Shown here piece by piece: positions 32,253 to 40,569 of a stretch of 52,492 nucleotides of DNA. The stretch is taken from positions 1-52,492 of the forward strand of contig DWVT01000048.1 of assembly GCA_019120075.1 (NCBI GenBank), read 5' to 3'. The position numbers were made by a program, and so were the translations under genes. Every line of letters starts with the position of its first letter. Position 1 is the stretch's first letter. The notes beneath the pieces are model-generated. The model had not been told where the DNA came from. It made no database searches and saw only the letters and a program-made list of their open reading frames with translations. The DNA is from Candidatus Mediterraneibacter excrementigallinarum (GTDB lineage Bacteria > Bacillota > Clostridia > Lachnospirales > Lachnospiraceae).

Positions 32253-34079
32253 ATGTGTGGAATTGTTGGATATGTAGGAGAGAAGCAGGCGGCACCGATC
32301 CTTTTGGACGGACTTTCCAAGCTGGAATACAGAGGATATGATTCAGCAGGAATTGCAGTATTTGACGGCGAGAAGATCAATATGACCAAGGCAAAAGGAC
32401 GGCTTAAAGTCCTGGAGGAAATGACTCATAATGGTGCGAACATGCCGGGAGTACTGGGAATTGGTCATACCAGGTGGGCAACACATGGAGAACCGTCAGA
32501 TGTAAATGCGCATCCGCATATGAACAAAGAAGGTACTATAGCAGTGGTTCATAACGGTATCATTGAAAACTATCTGAAACTGAAAAAGAAACTGATCAAA
32601 AAAGGGTATGAATTTATTTCAGATACGGATACGGAAGTGATCGCTCATCTCCTTGATTATTATTATGACGGGAATCCTCTGCGCGCGATCACCAAGGTAA
32701 TGCATCGAATGGAGGGATCCTACGCTCTGGGAATCATTTTCAGAGATCATCCGGAAGAGCTTTATGCGGTGAGAAAAGACAGCCCTCTGATCGTGGGAAG
32801 CACGGACGGAGGATGTATCATCGCATCGGATGTACCAGCAGTTCTGAAATATACAAGAGATGTTTATTTTATAGAGAACGAAGAAATCGTAAGGATGAAG
32901 AGTGATTCCATGGAGTTTTTCAATGTGGATGAGGAACCGATCGAAAAGGAATCAACCCATATCGAATGGGATGTGGACGCTGCGGAAAAAGGCGGATACG
33001 AGCACTTTATGCTCAAAGAAATGTACGAACAGCCCAAAGCGATCGAAGATACATTTTCTCCCCGGATCAAAGGAAATGATATCGTGATCGAGGAACTGGG
33101 AATGTCTGATGATGAAATCCGGGCAGTGAAGAAGATTATGATCGTGGCGTGCGGTTCTGCATATCATGCCGGGGTGACAGGAAAATATGTCCTGGAAGGA
33201 ATGGCAAGGATCCCGGTGGAGGTGGACCTTGCAAGCGAGTTCCGCTACAGGGATCCGATCCTTGACGAAGGGACACTGGTCATTGTGATCAGCCAGTCCG
33301 GAGAGACTGCGGATTCCCTCGCTGCACTTCGCGAGTCTCATGTAAGGGGAGCAAAGGTACTCGGCATTGTGAATGTTGTGGGAAGTTCAATTGCAAGAGA
33401 GGCGGATAATGTCATGTATACCTGGGCTGGACCGGAGATCGCTGTGGCTACTACCAAGGCTTACTCCTGTCAGCTGATCGCCCTGTATCTGCTGTCTCTT
33501 AAGTTTTCGAAAGTCAGAGGAAAGATAACAGACTCAGAGATGGAGCAGTATATTGAAGACCTGAAGCGGATACCTGACCAGGTGGAACTGCTTTTGAACA
33601 ACAAGAACAAGATACAGAAATTTGCCAATCGCTATCTGGCGGCAAGAGACGTATTCTTTATCGGAAGAGGGATAGACTACGCGATTTCACTTGAAGGTTC
33701 ACTGAAACTTAAGGAGATCTCCTATATTCACTCAGAGGCGTATGCGGCAGGCGAGCTGAAGCATGGAACGATCTCCCTGATCGAGGAGGGAACGCTTGTG
33801 ACAGCAGTGCTCACCCAGGAAGACCTTTATAAGAAGATGATCAGCAATATCGTTGAAGTACGTACAAGAGGCGCTTTTGTGCTGGCGGTGACTAATGAGG
33901 GAAATGATGAGATCAAACGGGCTGCGGACTATGTGATCTTCATCCCGGAGACGAACAGGTTCTTTACAAATTCACTGGCCATCATTCCACTGCAGCTTTT
34001 TGGATATTATATTGCGGTCGGAAGGGGATGCGATGTGGATAAGCCGAGAAATCTGGCAAAATCAGTTACTGTAGAGTAA
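32253..34079 (+). CDS. glmS: Glucosamine-6-phosphate synthase (isomerising)
   Basis: Converts fructose-6-phosphate and glutamine into glucosamine-6-phosphate, the first step to UDP-GlcNAc for peptidoglycan and teichoic acids. The 608-residue length is typical. The N-terminal nucleophile Cys 2 starts a class II glutaminase domain (Cys-Gly-Ile-Val-Gly-Tyr, His-Thr-Arg-Trp-Ala-Thr-His-Gly, His-Asn-Gly-Ile-Ile-Glu-Asn). Two SIS isomerase domains follow, with Ala-Cys-Gly-Ser-Ala-Tyr-His-Ala and Ser-Gln-Ser-Gly-Glu-Thr-Ala-Asp, and the protein ends Ala-Lys-Ser-Val-Thr-Val-Glu. AAGGAG precedes the ATG. Only 29 bp separate the upstream terminator from the start, leaving no room for a glmS ribozyme. 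Confidence 0.97.
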   Translation: MCGIVGYVGEKQAAPILLDGLSKLEYRGYDSAGIAVFDGEKINMTKAKGRLKVLEEMTHNGANMPGVLGIGHTRWATHGEPSDVNAHPHMNKEGTIAVVHNGIIENYLKLKKKLIKKGYEFISDTDTEVIAHLLDYYYDGNPLRAITKVMHRMEGSYALGIIFRDHPEELYAVRKDSPLIVGSTDGGCIIASDVPAVLKYTRDVYFIENEEIVRMKSDSMEFFNVDEEPIEKESTHIEWDVDAAEKGGYEHFMLKEMYEQPKAIEDTFSPRIKGNDIVIEELGMSDDEIRAVKKIMIVACGSAYHAGVTGKYVLEGMARIPVEVDLASEFRYRDPILDEGTLVIVISQSGETADSLAALRESHVRGAKVLGIVNVVGSSIAREADNVMYTWAGPEIAVATTKAYSCQLIALYLLSLKFSKVRGKITDSEMEQYIEDLKRIPDQVELLLNNKNKIQKFANRYLAARDVFFIGRGIDYAISLEGSLKLKEISYIHSEAYAAGELKHGTISLIEEGTLVTAVLTQEDLYKKMISNIVEVRTRGAFVLAVTNEGNDEIKRAADYVIFIPETNRFFTNSLAIIPLQLFGYYIAVGRGCDVDKPRNLAKSVTVE

Positions 34080-34087
34080 AAGTAAGA

Positions 34088-34122
34088 GTGTTTCAATATT
34101 TGTTAATTGATTGAACACATTT
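34088..34122 (+). terminator. Weak hairpin after glmS
   Basis: GTGTTTCAAT at 34088-34097 pairs with ATTGAACAC at 34110-34118 (one bulged T), followed by ATTTT. It could be a weak terminator or an operator for htrA, which has no convincing promoter in this 107-bp gap. Confidence 0.28.
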
Positions 34123-34186
34123 TAAACACAATACAGAGTTACTATATTGCCATAAGATGAAATACAGGAGAAGGCAGGTAATTCGT

Positions 34187-35494
34187 ATGGATAACCAGTA
34201 TAATTATTACGATCAGAATAATGCAGATTATCAGTATGGGGGAACACAGCGGAATGCAGGTGGGAATGGGAAAAAGCCCGGAAAGAAAATGCCAAAGACG
34301 CTGGCAGTGATCGGGCTGGCGCTCCTGTTCGGAGTTGTGTCCAGTGTGACTTTTATGACGTCAAATGTGATCGGGAGCAGGATACTCGGGCTGAATGATT
34401 CATCCCGGTCATCTTCGGACGGTTCCAGAACTGTGAACAGTAACAGCGCGTCTCTGTCACAGACTTCCAGTGTCGTCACGTCAGATGTGTCCTCTGTAGT
34501 AGAAAAAGTAATGCCGTCGATCGTGTCCATTACCAATATGAGTGTAGAGGAGGTTCAGAACTTCTTTGGAGGTGTAAGTGAACAGAAAAGCGAGAGCGCA
34601 GGCACTGGGATCATCATTTCTCAGAGTGATACCGAATTATTGATCGTGACGAACAATCATGTGATCCAGGGGAGCGATACTCTGACTGTCACGTTTAATG
34701 ACGGCACCAGCCTTGGAGCAAATATCAAAGGATCGGATTCCGAATATGATGTGGCAGTGATCGCAGTGCCTCTGGATTCCATATCGGATGAGACGATGAA
34801 TTCGATTTCCGTTGCCACGCTGGGCGATTCTACGACATTGAAGGTTGGAGAGCCGGCAATCGCCATCGGAAATGCACTTGGATATGGACAGTCTGTCACA
34901 ACAGGCGTGATCAGTGCTTTGAACCGTTCGGCCTCAGAAACAGACGGTGAGACAGGAGAGGCAACGGAAGACAGTGATGCAAAACTGATCCAGACGGATG
35001 CGGCGATCAACCCGGGAAACAGCGGAGGTGCTCTTGTCAATGCCAATGGAGAAGTGATAGGAATCAATTCTTCGAAACTTGTGGGCGAGACAGTCGAGGG
35101 TGTCGGTTATGCGATCCCCATCAGCGACGTCAGCGACCTGATTCAGAATCTGATGAATCAGGAGACAAAGACGAAGGTGGCGGAAAATGAGCAGGGAGTG
35201 ATCGGGATCACGGGAATGAGCGTGCCCACAGAGTATTCTCAGCAGCTTAATATGCCAAGCGGAGTCTATGTGTCTGAGGTAACTTCAGGCGGAGGAGCCG
35301 ACAAGGCGGGAATGACCAGAGGATGTGTTATTACCGCGATTAACGGAACGACAGTGGACGGGATGGATGCTCTTCAGGAACAGCTTCAGTATTATGCTGC
35401 AGGGGACACGGTTACGTTGACCGTGCAGATCCCTCAGCCTGACGGAGAGTATGAGGAGAATACAGTAGATGTTACTCTTACATCCAGACAGTAA
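34187..35494 (+). CDS. htrA: HtrA/DegP-type membrane-anchored serine protease
   Basis: Degrades or refolds damaged exported proteins at the membrane. The 435-residue protein has a Tyr/Asn/Gln/Gly-rich cytoplasmic leader (~1-38), one membrane helix (~42-63), a Ser-rich linker, a trypsin-like domain and one C-terminal PDZ domain (~335-430). The catalytic triad is complete: His 158 (Thr-Asn-Asn-His-Val), Asp 188 (Glu-Tyr-Asp-Val-Ala) and Ser 279 (Gly-Asn-Ser-Gly-Gly). ATG 34187 with GGCAGG upstream is preferred over ATG 34157. It stands alone, between glmS and a strong terminator shared with the convergent cotJ operon. Confidence 0.94.
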   Translation: MDNQYNYYDQNNADYQYGGTQRNAGGNGKKPGKKMPKTLAVIGLALLFGVVSSVTFMTSNVIGSRILGLNDSSRSSSDGSRTVNSNSASLSQTSSVVTSDVSSVVEKVMPSIVSITNMSVEEVQNFFGGVSEQKSESAGTGIIISQSDTELLIVTNNHVIQGSDTLTVTFNDGTSLGANIKGSDSEYDVAVIAVPLDSISDETMNSISVATLGDSTTLKVGEPAIAIGNALGYGQSVTTGVISALNRSASETDGETGEATEDSDAKLIQTDAAINPGNSGGALVNANGEVIGINSSKLVGETVEGVGYAIPISDVSDLIQNLMNQETKTKVAENEQGVIGITGMSVPTEYSQQLNMPSGVYVSEVTSGGGADKAGMTRGCVITAINGTTVDGMDALQEQLQYYAAGDTVTLTVQIPQPDGEYEENTVDVTLTSRQ

Positions 35495-35537
35495 GATGAC
35501 GGTGGTTATGGATGTAAAACAGAATAAAAAACAGGAG

Positions 35538-35580
35538 ACGGACCTGCGGATGTTGTAATGTGCATCCGCAGGTCCGTTTT
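35538..35580. terminator. Strong, probably bidirectional terminator between htrA and cotJC
   Basis: A perfect 15-bp GC-rich stem (35538-35552 with 35563-35577) closes a 10-nt loop. It has TTTT on the plus side and an A-run at 35525-35530 that gives Us on the minus transcript. It lies between converging genes. Confidence 0.88.
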
Positions 35581-35616
35581 CATGTGAAATGAGGCTGTAG
35601 CCTGTATGCGGTAAAG

Positions 35617-36213
35617 TTATCTGTCAAACTCGGGATTGAATGCATAGAAGTTTTTGCTGTCGAGTTTCTCCTGTACGATGCGCAGGCTTTCGCCGAATCG
35701 CTGATAGTGGACGATCTCCCTTTCTCTGAGGAATCGGATCGGATCACAGATCTCCGGATCTTTTATAAGACGGAGAATGTTGTCGTAAGTGGTCCGAGCC
35801 TTCTGTTCTGCAGCCATATTTTCGTGCAGGTCAGTGATGGGGTCTCCCTTGGACTGGAATACTGTGGCTGTCCAGGGCATTCCGCTGGCGGCCTGGGGCC
35901 AGAGAGCCAGTGTATGGTCCACATAATAAGGACCGAATCCGGAACGTTCGATTTCTTCCGGAGTGAGATCTTTTGTCAGCTGATAAACAATAGCGCAGAT
36001 CATTTCCATGTGAGCCAGTTCTTCTGTACCGATATCCGTCAGGGTTCCGGTCACTTCTTTATAAGGCATTGTATATCTCTGAGAGAGATAACGCATGGAA
36101 GCGGCTAGTTCCCCATCGGGACCGCCAAACTGAGAGATGATGATCTGGGCAAGTTTCGGATTTGTCTGTGAGATTTTCACGGGATACTGCAGTCTTTTTT
36201 CATAATTCCACAT
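35617..36213 (-). CDS. cotJC: Spore coat protein CotJC (manganese-catalase family)
   Basis: A 198-residue ferritin-like protein of the spore coat. Ligands expected for a di-manganese centre are visible: Glu 35 (Gly-Pro-Asp-Gly-Glu), Glu 65 and His 68 (Thr-Glu-Glu-Leu-Ala-His), a Glu in His-Glu-Asn-Met-Ala-Ala-Glu and a His in Ile-Val-His-Tyr. Catalase activity is therefore plausible, as shown for related clostridial CotJC/CotE-type catalases. It is the last gene of cotJA-cotJB-cotJC, three bases after cotJB. The presence of the operon marks the organism as a spore former. AGGAGG on the minus strand precedes the start. Confidence 0.94.
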   Translation of the reverse strand: MWNYEKRLQYPVKISQTNPKLAQIIISQFGGPDGELAASMRYLSQRYTMPYKEVTGTLTDIGTEELAHMEMICAIVYQLTKDLTPEEIERSGFGPYYVDHTLALWPQAASGMPWTATVFQSKGDPITDLHENMAAEQKARTTYDNILRLIKDPEICDPIRFLREREIVHYQRFGESLRIVQEKLDSKNFYAFNPEFDR

Positions 36214-36216
36214 AAA

Positions 36217-36486
36217 TCAGCAACCTCCTTCCTGCCACGGCCATGGCTCGTTGATCCAGTTCCATCTGTCAGTACAGATATCCTCTGCTGTGTCGACAGT
36301 CAGCGGACCGTAGATTCTGGCGTATTCTTTCAGCGCCAGATTCCGTTCCCTGCTGAATTCTCTGAAATAGGCGAGTGCTTCAGCGTCACAGGGGTGAGTG
36401 TCCAGATAAAGTTTTACTTCATCGACAGCGAAACTGACCTGGTTGATATGATTTAACAGTTCTTTTCTGTTTTTTGGTCTGTTCAT
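36217..36486 (-). CDS. cotJB: Spore coat protein CotJB
   Basis: An 89-residue protein of the CotJB family, recognised by its size, its place between CotJA and CotJC, the Gln-Val-Ser-Phe-Ala-Val-Asp-Glu helix near residue 16, and the Tyr-Gly-Pro-Leu-Thr and Trp-Asn-Trp-Ile-Asn-Glu-Pro-Trp-Pro-Trp-Gln segments at its end. It is needed for CotJC assembly in bacilli. Its start overlaps the cotJA stop (TAATG), indicating coupling. Confidence 0.93.
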   Translation of the reverse strand: MNRPKNRKELLNHINQVSFAVDEVKLYLDTHPCDAEALAYFREFSRERNLALKEYARIYGPLTVDTAEDICTDRWNWINEPWPWQEGGC

Positions 36487-36815
36487 TATCTGCGGCCCCC
36501 TTTCCCTGTGAACGGCTTATCCAGATCTTCAAAGATTGTTCCACGTTCAAAACCACGGCAGATTTCGTAGACATTCTGCCATTGCTGCCAGGGGACATAA
36601 GCCATGGCTATTGTGGTGCCTTTCAGGAAGTCATCGCTCCGGGTACAGTCCTCTGAATTGCGACGACAGGAAGGAGCTGTGTTCTGCCAGGATCCGGACT
36701 GGCGCATGGCAGTGTTCCGGCTGTTGTAAATTCCGGCATTACGTGCGGAGATCCCCTGTCTGGTACTCTGGGGACCGGCTGTCCTGCTGCACATATTATT
36801 CTGACAATTCGGCAT
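36486..36815 (-). CDS. cotJA: Spore coat associated protein CotJA
   Basis: A 109-residue protein. The C-terminal ~45 residues match CotJA: Met-Ala-Tyr-Val-Pro-Trp-Gln-Gln-Trp, Val-Tyr-Glu, a Gly-x-x-x-Gly-Thr-Ile-Phe-Glu-Asp-Leu-Asp-Lys-Pro-Phe motif and a basic end. The N-terminal ~60 residues are Cys/Asn/Ser/Arg-rich and low in complexity, an extension beyond the ~80-residue Bacillus protein. ATG 36815 with AAAGGAA upstream is the start; a TTG at 36833 lies in frame but ahead of that site. It is the first gene of the operon and lies divergent to tRNA-Pro. Confidence 0.88.
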   Translation of the reverse strand: MPNCQNNMCSRTAGPQSTRQGISARNAGIYNSRNTAMRQSGSWQNTAPSCRRNSEDCTRSDDFLKGTTIAMAYVPWQQWQNVYEICRGFERGTIFEDLDKPFTGKGGRR

Positions 36816-36849
36816 TTTTCGTGTTCCTTTCAAACTATTTTACAAAATT

Positions 36850-36880
36850 ATAATATGGGAAAAATTTAAAAATGTTATGC
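36850..36880 (-). promoter_or_regulatory. Possible sigma-E-like promoter of the cotJ operon
   Basis: On the minus strand GCATAAC (36874-36880) and CATATTAT (36850-36857) are 16 bp apart. This loosely resembles the sigma-E pattern (KMATATT, about 14-15 bp, CATACAHT). cotJ is under mother-cell sigma-E control in bacilli. The match is partial. Confidence 0.3.
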
Positions 36881-36909
36881 TTTACTTTTTCGGAGAAACT
36901 ATGTATAAT
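36881..36909 (+). promoter_or_regulatory. Sigma-A promoter for tRNA-Pro
   Basis: TTTACT at 36881-36886 and TATAAT at 36904-36909 are 17 bp apart, 11 bp before the mature tRNA. Confidence 0.65.
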
Positions 36910-36920
36910 ATACAGGTCGG

Positions 36921-36995
36921 CGGGGTGTGGCTCAGTTTGGTTAGAGCGCACGGCTGGGGGCCGTGAGGTCGCAGGTTCGAATCCTGTCACCCCGA
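36921..36995 (+). tRNA. tRNA-Pro (anticodon GGG)
   Basis: The full cloverleaf can be drawn: acceptor CGGGGTG/CACCCCG, D stem GCTC/GAGC, anticodon stem CACGG/CCGTG around loop CTGGGGG (anticodon GGG, reading CCC and CCU), and T stem GCAGG/CCTGT with loop TTCGAAT. The C1-G72 pair and A73 are typical of bacterial tRNA-Pro. The CCA end is not encoded. Confidence 0.95.
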
Positions 36996-37069
36996 TTATC
37001 CTGGAAAGCAATGATATAAATATACGAGGGTGTGTATTTGTATCATTGCTTTTGCTTTGTATGGGAGAG

Positions 37070-37098
37070 TTGTTTTTCTATATAAAAGAGGATATAAT
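37070..37098 (+). promoter_or_regulatory. Sigma-A promoter for asnB
   Basis: TTGTTT at 37070-37075 and TATAAT at 37093-37098 are exactly 17 bp apart, 33 bp before the asnB start. Confidence 0.7.
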
Positions 37099-37131
37099 AA
37101 AAAATCATGACATAAAAGGAGATAAGTCAGT

Positions 37132-39012
37132 ATGTGTGGATTTGCAGGATTTGTCGGAAGTGTGGAAGACAGAGAGCAGGTTCTGGAAAATATGATGAAT
37201 ACGATCATTCACAGAGGTCCGGACAGTGAGGGAAAGTATGTGGATGAAGACGCGGCGCTGGGGTTTCGCAGACTGAGTATCATCGATCTTTCATCTGTGG
37301 GGGATCAGCCGCTCTATAACGAGGATCGCAGTATGGTGCTTGTTTTTAACGGCGAGATATATAATTATCAGGAACTTCGAAAGGAACTGGTGGAAGCGGG
37401 ACATGTATTCGTCTCAAACACCGATTCCGAGACACTGATCCATGGATATGAGCAGTGGGGCGAGAAACTGGTGGAAAGGCTCCGCGGCATGTATGCGTTT
37501 GCAATCTGGGATACAAAGAAGAAAAAGCTTTTTGCTGCAAGAGATATTTTCGGAATTAAACCGTTGTATTATGCGCAGATGAACGGTACTCTCATGTTTG
37601 CGTCAGAGATCAAGGCGTTCATGGAGCATCCCAGGTTTGACAAGGTGTTCAATGAGGATGCGCTGGGAAATTATCTGTCTTTCCAGTTTGTTCCGACAAA
37701 TGAAACGTTTTTCAAGGGAGTGTTCTGTGTGCAGCCGGGACACTATTTTGTCTATGAGAATGGAAATCTGGAGATCACAAGATACTTCGAGCCGAACTTT
37801 ACGGGGGACTGCAAAAAGCCGTTTGAAGAGGTTGTGGATGATATCGAAGCCGTGATGAAAGAGTCTGTGGAGATGCACAAGATCAGCGATGTGGAGGTGG
37901 CTTCCTACCTTTCAAGTGGTGTGGATTCCAGTTATCTGACGTACCTCGGACAGGTGGACCGGACGTTTACTGTCGGTTTTGACGAGGGAAAATACAGCGA
38001 GATCCAGGATGCGAAGGAGTTTGCCGCAAGTATCAATATGAAGAATGATGCCAAGGTCATTACACCGGATGAGTACTGGGACAGACTTTCGGATATTCAG
38101 TACTATATGGATGAGCCCGTGGCGGATCCGGCGGCGATCGCTCTGTACTTTCTGAGTGAAGAGGCGTCAAAGAAGGTGAAGGTTGTCCTTTCCGGGGAGG
38201 GATCGGATGAACTGTTCGGAGGTTATAATATTTACTGTGAGCCGCTGGAACATACCTCCTTTAACAAAATCCCGATGGGAATCCGCCGTATTTTAGGCAA
38301 GTTCGCAGAATACTGTCTTCCCAGGGGAATGAAAGGAAGAGGTTTCCTGATGCGCCATGGGAAAACTCTGGAAGAGAGATACTTTGCCAATGCGACAAAT
38401 ATCTTTACAGAGCGCGAGGCGAATAAAATACTGAAAAGGGGCTGCGAGCCTGGTATCCAGAAAGTGACCCGGCCTCTTTATGACAGAGTAAAAGGAAAGG
38501 ATCCTGTGACGAAGATGCAGTATGTGGATCTGCATCTCTGGCTGGTACATGATATCCTTATGAAAGGGGATAAGATGGGAATGGCGAATTCCCTGGAAGT
38601 CAGAGTCCCGTTCCTGGATAAAAAAGTTCTGGAACTGGCGGAGACGCTTCCGCTTGAATATAAGGTGCAGGCGCCCCGGACGAAGGTTGCGCTTCGCGCG
38701 GCTGCGGACAGAAATATCCGGAGTAAGACAGCGGAAAAGAAAAAGCTTGGCTTTCCGATCCCGATTCGTGTCTGGCTGAAGGAAGACAAGTATTATCAAA
38801 GAGTCAGGGAGATGTTCCAGTCTGAAGCGGCAAAGAAATTTTTCCGTACGGACATGCTCGTAAAAATGCTGGATGACCATAAGAACGGAAAGAACCATAA
38901 TGAGAAGACGGACAACAGCCGCAAGATCTGGACGGTTTATATTTTCCTTGTGTGGTATGATCGGTTTTTTGAACATGGTAAGCCGATGCACCCGGCTATG
39001 AATGCAAGATAG
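37132..39012 (+). CDS. asnB: Asparagine synthase (glutamine-hydrolysing)
   Basis: Makes asparagine from aspartate, ATP and glutamine. The 626-residue protein has the class II glutaminase domain starting at nucleophile Cys 2 (Cys-Gly-Phe-Ala-Gly-Phe), with His-Arg-Gly-Pro-Asp and Asn-Gly-Glu-Ile-Tyr-Asn-Tyr. The synthetase domain carries the ATP-pyrophosphatase loop Leu-Ser-Ser-Gly-Val-Asp-Ser-Ser (near 260) and Ser-Gly-Glu-Gly-Ser-Asp-Glu-Leu-Phe-Gly-Gly-Tyr. AAAGGAG precedes the ATG. In bacilli and clostridia some AsnB-type enzymes amidate cell wall or spore precursors instead, so a wall-linked role cannot be excluded. The next gene, a SEDS protein, starts only 10 bp downstream. Confidence 0.92.
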   Translation: MCGFAGFVGSVEDREQVLENMMNTIIHRGPDSEGKYVDEDAALGFRRLSIIDLSSVGDQPLYNEDRSMVLVFNGEIYNYQELRKELVEAGHVFVSNTDSETLIHGYEQWGEKLVERLRGMYAFAIWDTKKKKLFAARDIFGIKPLYYAQMNGTLMFASEIKAFMEHPRFDKVFNEDALGNYLSFQFVPTNETFFKGVFCVQPGHYFVYENGNLEITRYFEPNFTGDCKKPFEEVVDDIEAVMKESVEMHKISDVEVASYLSSGVDSSYLTYLGQVDRTFTVGFDEGKYSEIQDAKEFAASINMKNDAKVITPDEYWDRLSDIQYYMDEPVADPAAIALYFLSEEASKKVKVVLSGEGSDELFGGYNIYCEPLEHTSFNKIPMGIRRILGKFAEYCLPRGMKGRGFLMRHGKTLEERYFANATNIFTEREANKILKRGCEPGIQKVTRPLYDRVKGKDPVTKMQYVDLHLWLVHDILMKGDKMGMANSLEVRVPFLDKKVLELAETLPLEYKVQAPRTKVALRAAADRNIRSKTAEKKKLGFPIPIRVWLKEDKYYQRVREMFQSEAAKKFFRTDMLVKMLDDHKNGKNHNEKTDNSRKIWTVYIFLVWYDRFFEHGKPMHPAMNAR

Positions 39013-39022
39013 GTGAGGTTTT

Positions 39023-40402
39023 ATGAGAAGCAGGACTGTACAGCCGATCAAACGGCGCGGGCAGAGCAAAAATGTGAATAGACACTCCGGACGCAGGGAT
39101 CTGGGCGATACACAGCCCATGCGCCCGGTGAATCCGTCCTCCTATCAGAGGAGGATTGACGCCAGAAGACAGGTGGTGAGGACACCAGGGCCGTCACAGA
39201 CACGGGCTTCGGCGAGAAAACGTCCGCAGAGGACCGGGCTTGCGGCTGTTATATACCGGATGCGTAAAAGATCTGCGGAGAAGGAGCAGTATTTTGACTA
39301 TGATTTCCTTCTTGCGGTCGTCTTTCTGATGTGCTTCGGGCTTGTAATGCTGTACAGTACAAGCTATTACGGAGCCCAGGGAGATTTTGGCGATGACATG
39401 TACTATTTCTCCAAGCAGGCTCTGATCGGAGTGGCCGGATTTGTGGTCATGTTTGTTGTATCAAAGATCGATTATCATCTTTACGGTGCTTTTGCGGTTG
39501 AGATATTTGTGTTTTCTCTTATCATGATGGCTCTCGTGAAGACACCTCTCGGTCTGACTCTGAACGGTGCAAGGAGATGGATTCAGCTTCCAGGCAATCT
39601 GACGCTGCAGCCGGCGGAGATCACGAAGATCGCGGTGATCCTGTTTATATCATATGAACTGTGCAGACTGGGAAAGAAGGCATATACCATTGAAGGAGCT
39701 GTGCGGGTGCTTGCGCTGGGGGCAATCGCGGCAGGCGGCGTCTTGTTCCTTACTGATAACCTGAGCACTGCGATTATCGTGATGGCGATCACATGTCTGC
39801 TTTATTTTGTGATCCATCCGAAGACAAAACTTTTCCTCTGGATCGCAGGAGCTGCTGCGGCAGCAGCGGCGGTGCTTATCTTCATCCTCTCCGTGACAGT
39901 GGCCAACAGTAACAATTTCAGGCTTCAGAGGATCATATCCTGGCTGAATCCGGAAGCCACTGCAGACAGCGGGAGTTTCCAGGTAATGCAGGGGCTTTAC
40001 GCGATCGGTTCAGGAGGGTTCTTCGGGAAGGGGCTGGGAAACAGCATGCAGAAACTTGAGAATATCCCGGAGGCTCAGAATGACTGGATTCTTTCTATTA
40101 TATGTGAAGAGCTCGGGGTGTTCGGAGTGATCGTGATACTTTGCCTCTTTGGTTACCTGCTGTACCGGCTGATGTTTATTGCACAGAATGCGCCGGATCT
40201 TTACGGATCGCTCATTGCGTCTGGGATATTTATCCACATCGCGCTGCAGGTGATTCTGAATATTGCGGTTGTTACTGGGATTCTTCCGTCGACCGGAATC
40301 ATCCTTCCCTTCATCAGCTACGGAGGTACCGCGGTACTTTTTCTTATGGCGGAAATGGGGATCGCACTGGGAATTTCGAGGAAAATCAAATTTGGCGGAT
40401 GA
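39023..40402 (+). CDS. SEDS family peptidoglycan glycosyltransferase (FtsW/RodA), N-terminally extended
   Basis: SEDS proteins polymerise lipid II together with a class B PBP. Residues ~95-455 hold the ten-helix core, with Tyr-Ser-Thr-Ser near 112, Leu-Asn-Gly-Ala-Arg-Arg-Trp-Ile near 179, Leu-Gln-Pro-Ala-Glu near 193 and the C-terminal Pro-Phe-Ile-Ser-Tyr-Gly-Gly-Thr signature. The first ~95 residues form a strongly basic, proline-containing cytoplasmic extension absent from the 361-residue SEDS protein at 50346. A second SEDS protein outside the dcw cluster is usually RodA or an additional FtsW; the asnB neighbour does not decide this. AGGTGAGG precedes the ATG. Confidence 0.9.
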   Translation: MRSRTVQPIKRRGQSKNVNRHSGRRDLGDTQPMRPVNPSSYQRRIDARRQVVRTPGPSQTRASARKRPQRTGLAAVIYRMRKRSAEKEQYFDYDFLLAVVFLMCFGLVMLYSTSYYGAQGDFGDDMYYFSKQALIGVAGFVVMFVVSKIDYHLYGAFAVEIFVFSLIMMALVKTPLGLTLNGARRWIQLPGNLTLQPAEITKIAVILFISYELCRLGKKAYTIEGAVRVLALGAIAAGGVLFLTDNLSTAIIVMAITCLLYFVIHPKTKLFLWIAGAAAAAAAVLIFILSVTVANSNNFRLQRIISWLNPEATADSGSFQVMQGLYAIGSGGFFGKGLGNSMQKLENIPEAQNDWILSIICEELGVFGVIVILCLFGYLLYRLMFIAQNAPDLYGSLIASGIFIHIALQVILNIAVVTGILPSTGIILPFISYGGTAVLFLMAEMGIALGISRKIKFGG

Positions 40403-40413
40403 CTGAATACAGA

Positions 40414-40460
40414 TTGCCGGACTTTCGGAATATGATGTTCCTGAAAGTCCGGCAAAATTT
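40414..40460 (+). terminator. Long hairpin terminator after the SEDS gene
   Basis: A 13-bp perfect stem (40414-40426 with 40443-40455), extended by an inner GGAA/TTCC pair, is followed by AATTT. The U-run is short, so efficiency is uncertain. Confidence 0.6.
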
Positions 40461-40471
40461 ATAAAAGGGGC

Positions 40472-40500
40472 TTTCCAAGTATTGTAAAGTGTGATATATT
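40472..40500 (+). promoter_or_regulatory. Possible extended -10 promoter for the DegV gene
   Basis: TTTCCA at 40472-40477 and TATATT at 40495-40500, 17 bp apart, with a TG dinucleotide at 40492-40493 forming an extended -10. It is 70 bp before the DegV start. Confidence 0.45.
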
Positions 40501-40569
40501 TTTATGTGGTATTGAAAACTACGTGTTGTGAGACAGAAAAATACACACTACGATACAGGAGGATGTGTC

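Noticed and set aside
36474-36853. Plus-strand frames across cotJA
   Set aside because: They are antisense readings of cotJA, whose C-terminal sequence and operon context are clear.
36996-37131. T-box or other riboswitch ahead of asnB
   Set aside because: The gap is short, holds a plain promoter close to the start codon, and shows no T-box consensus sequence or antiterminator pairing.
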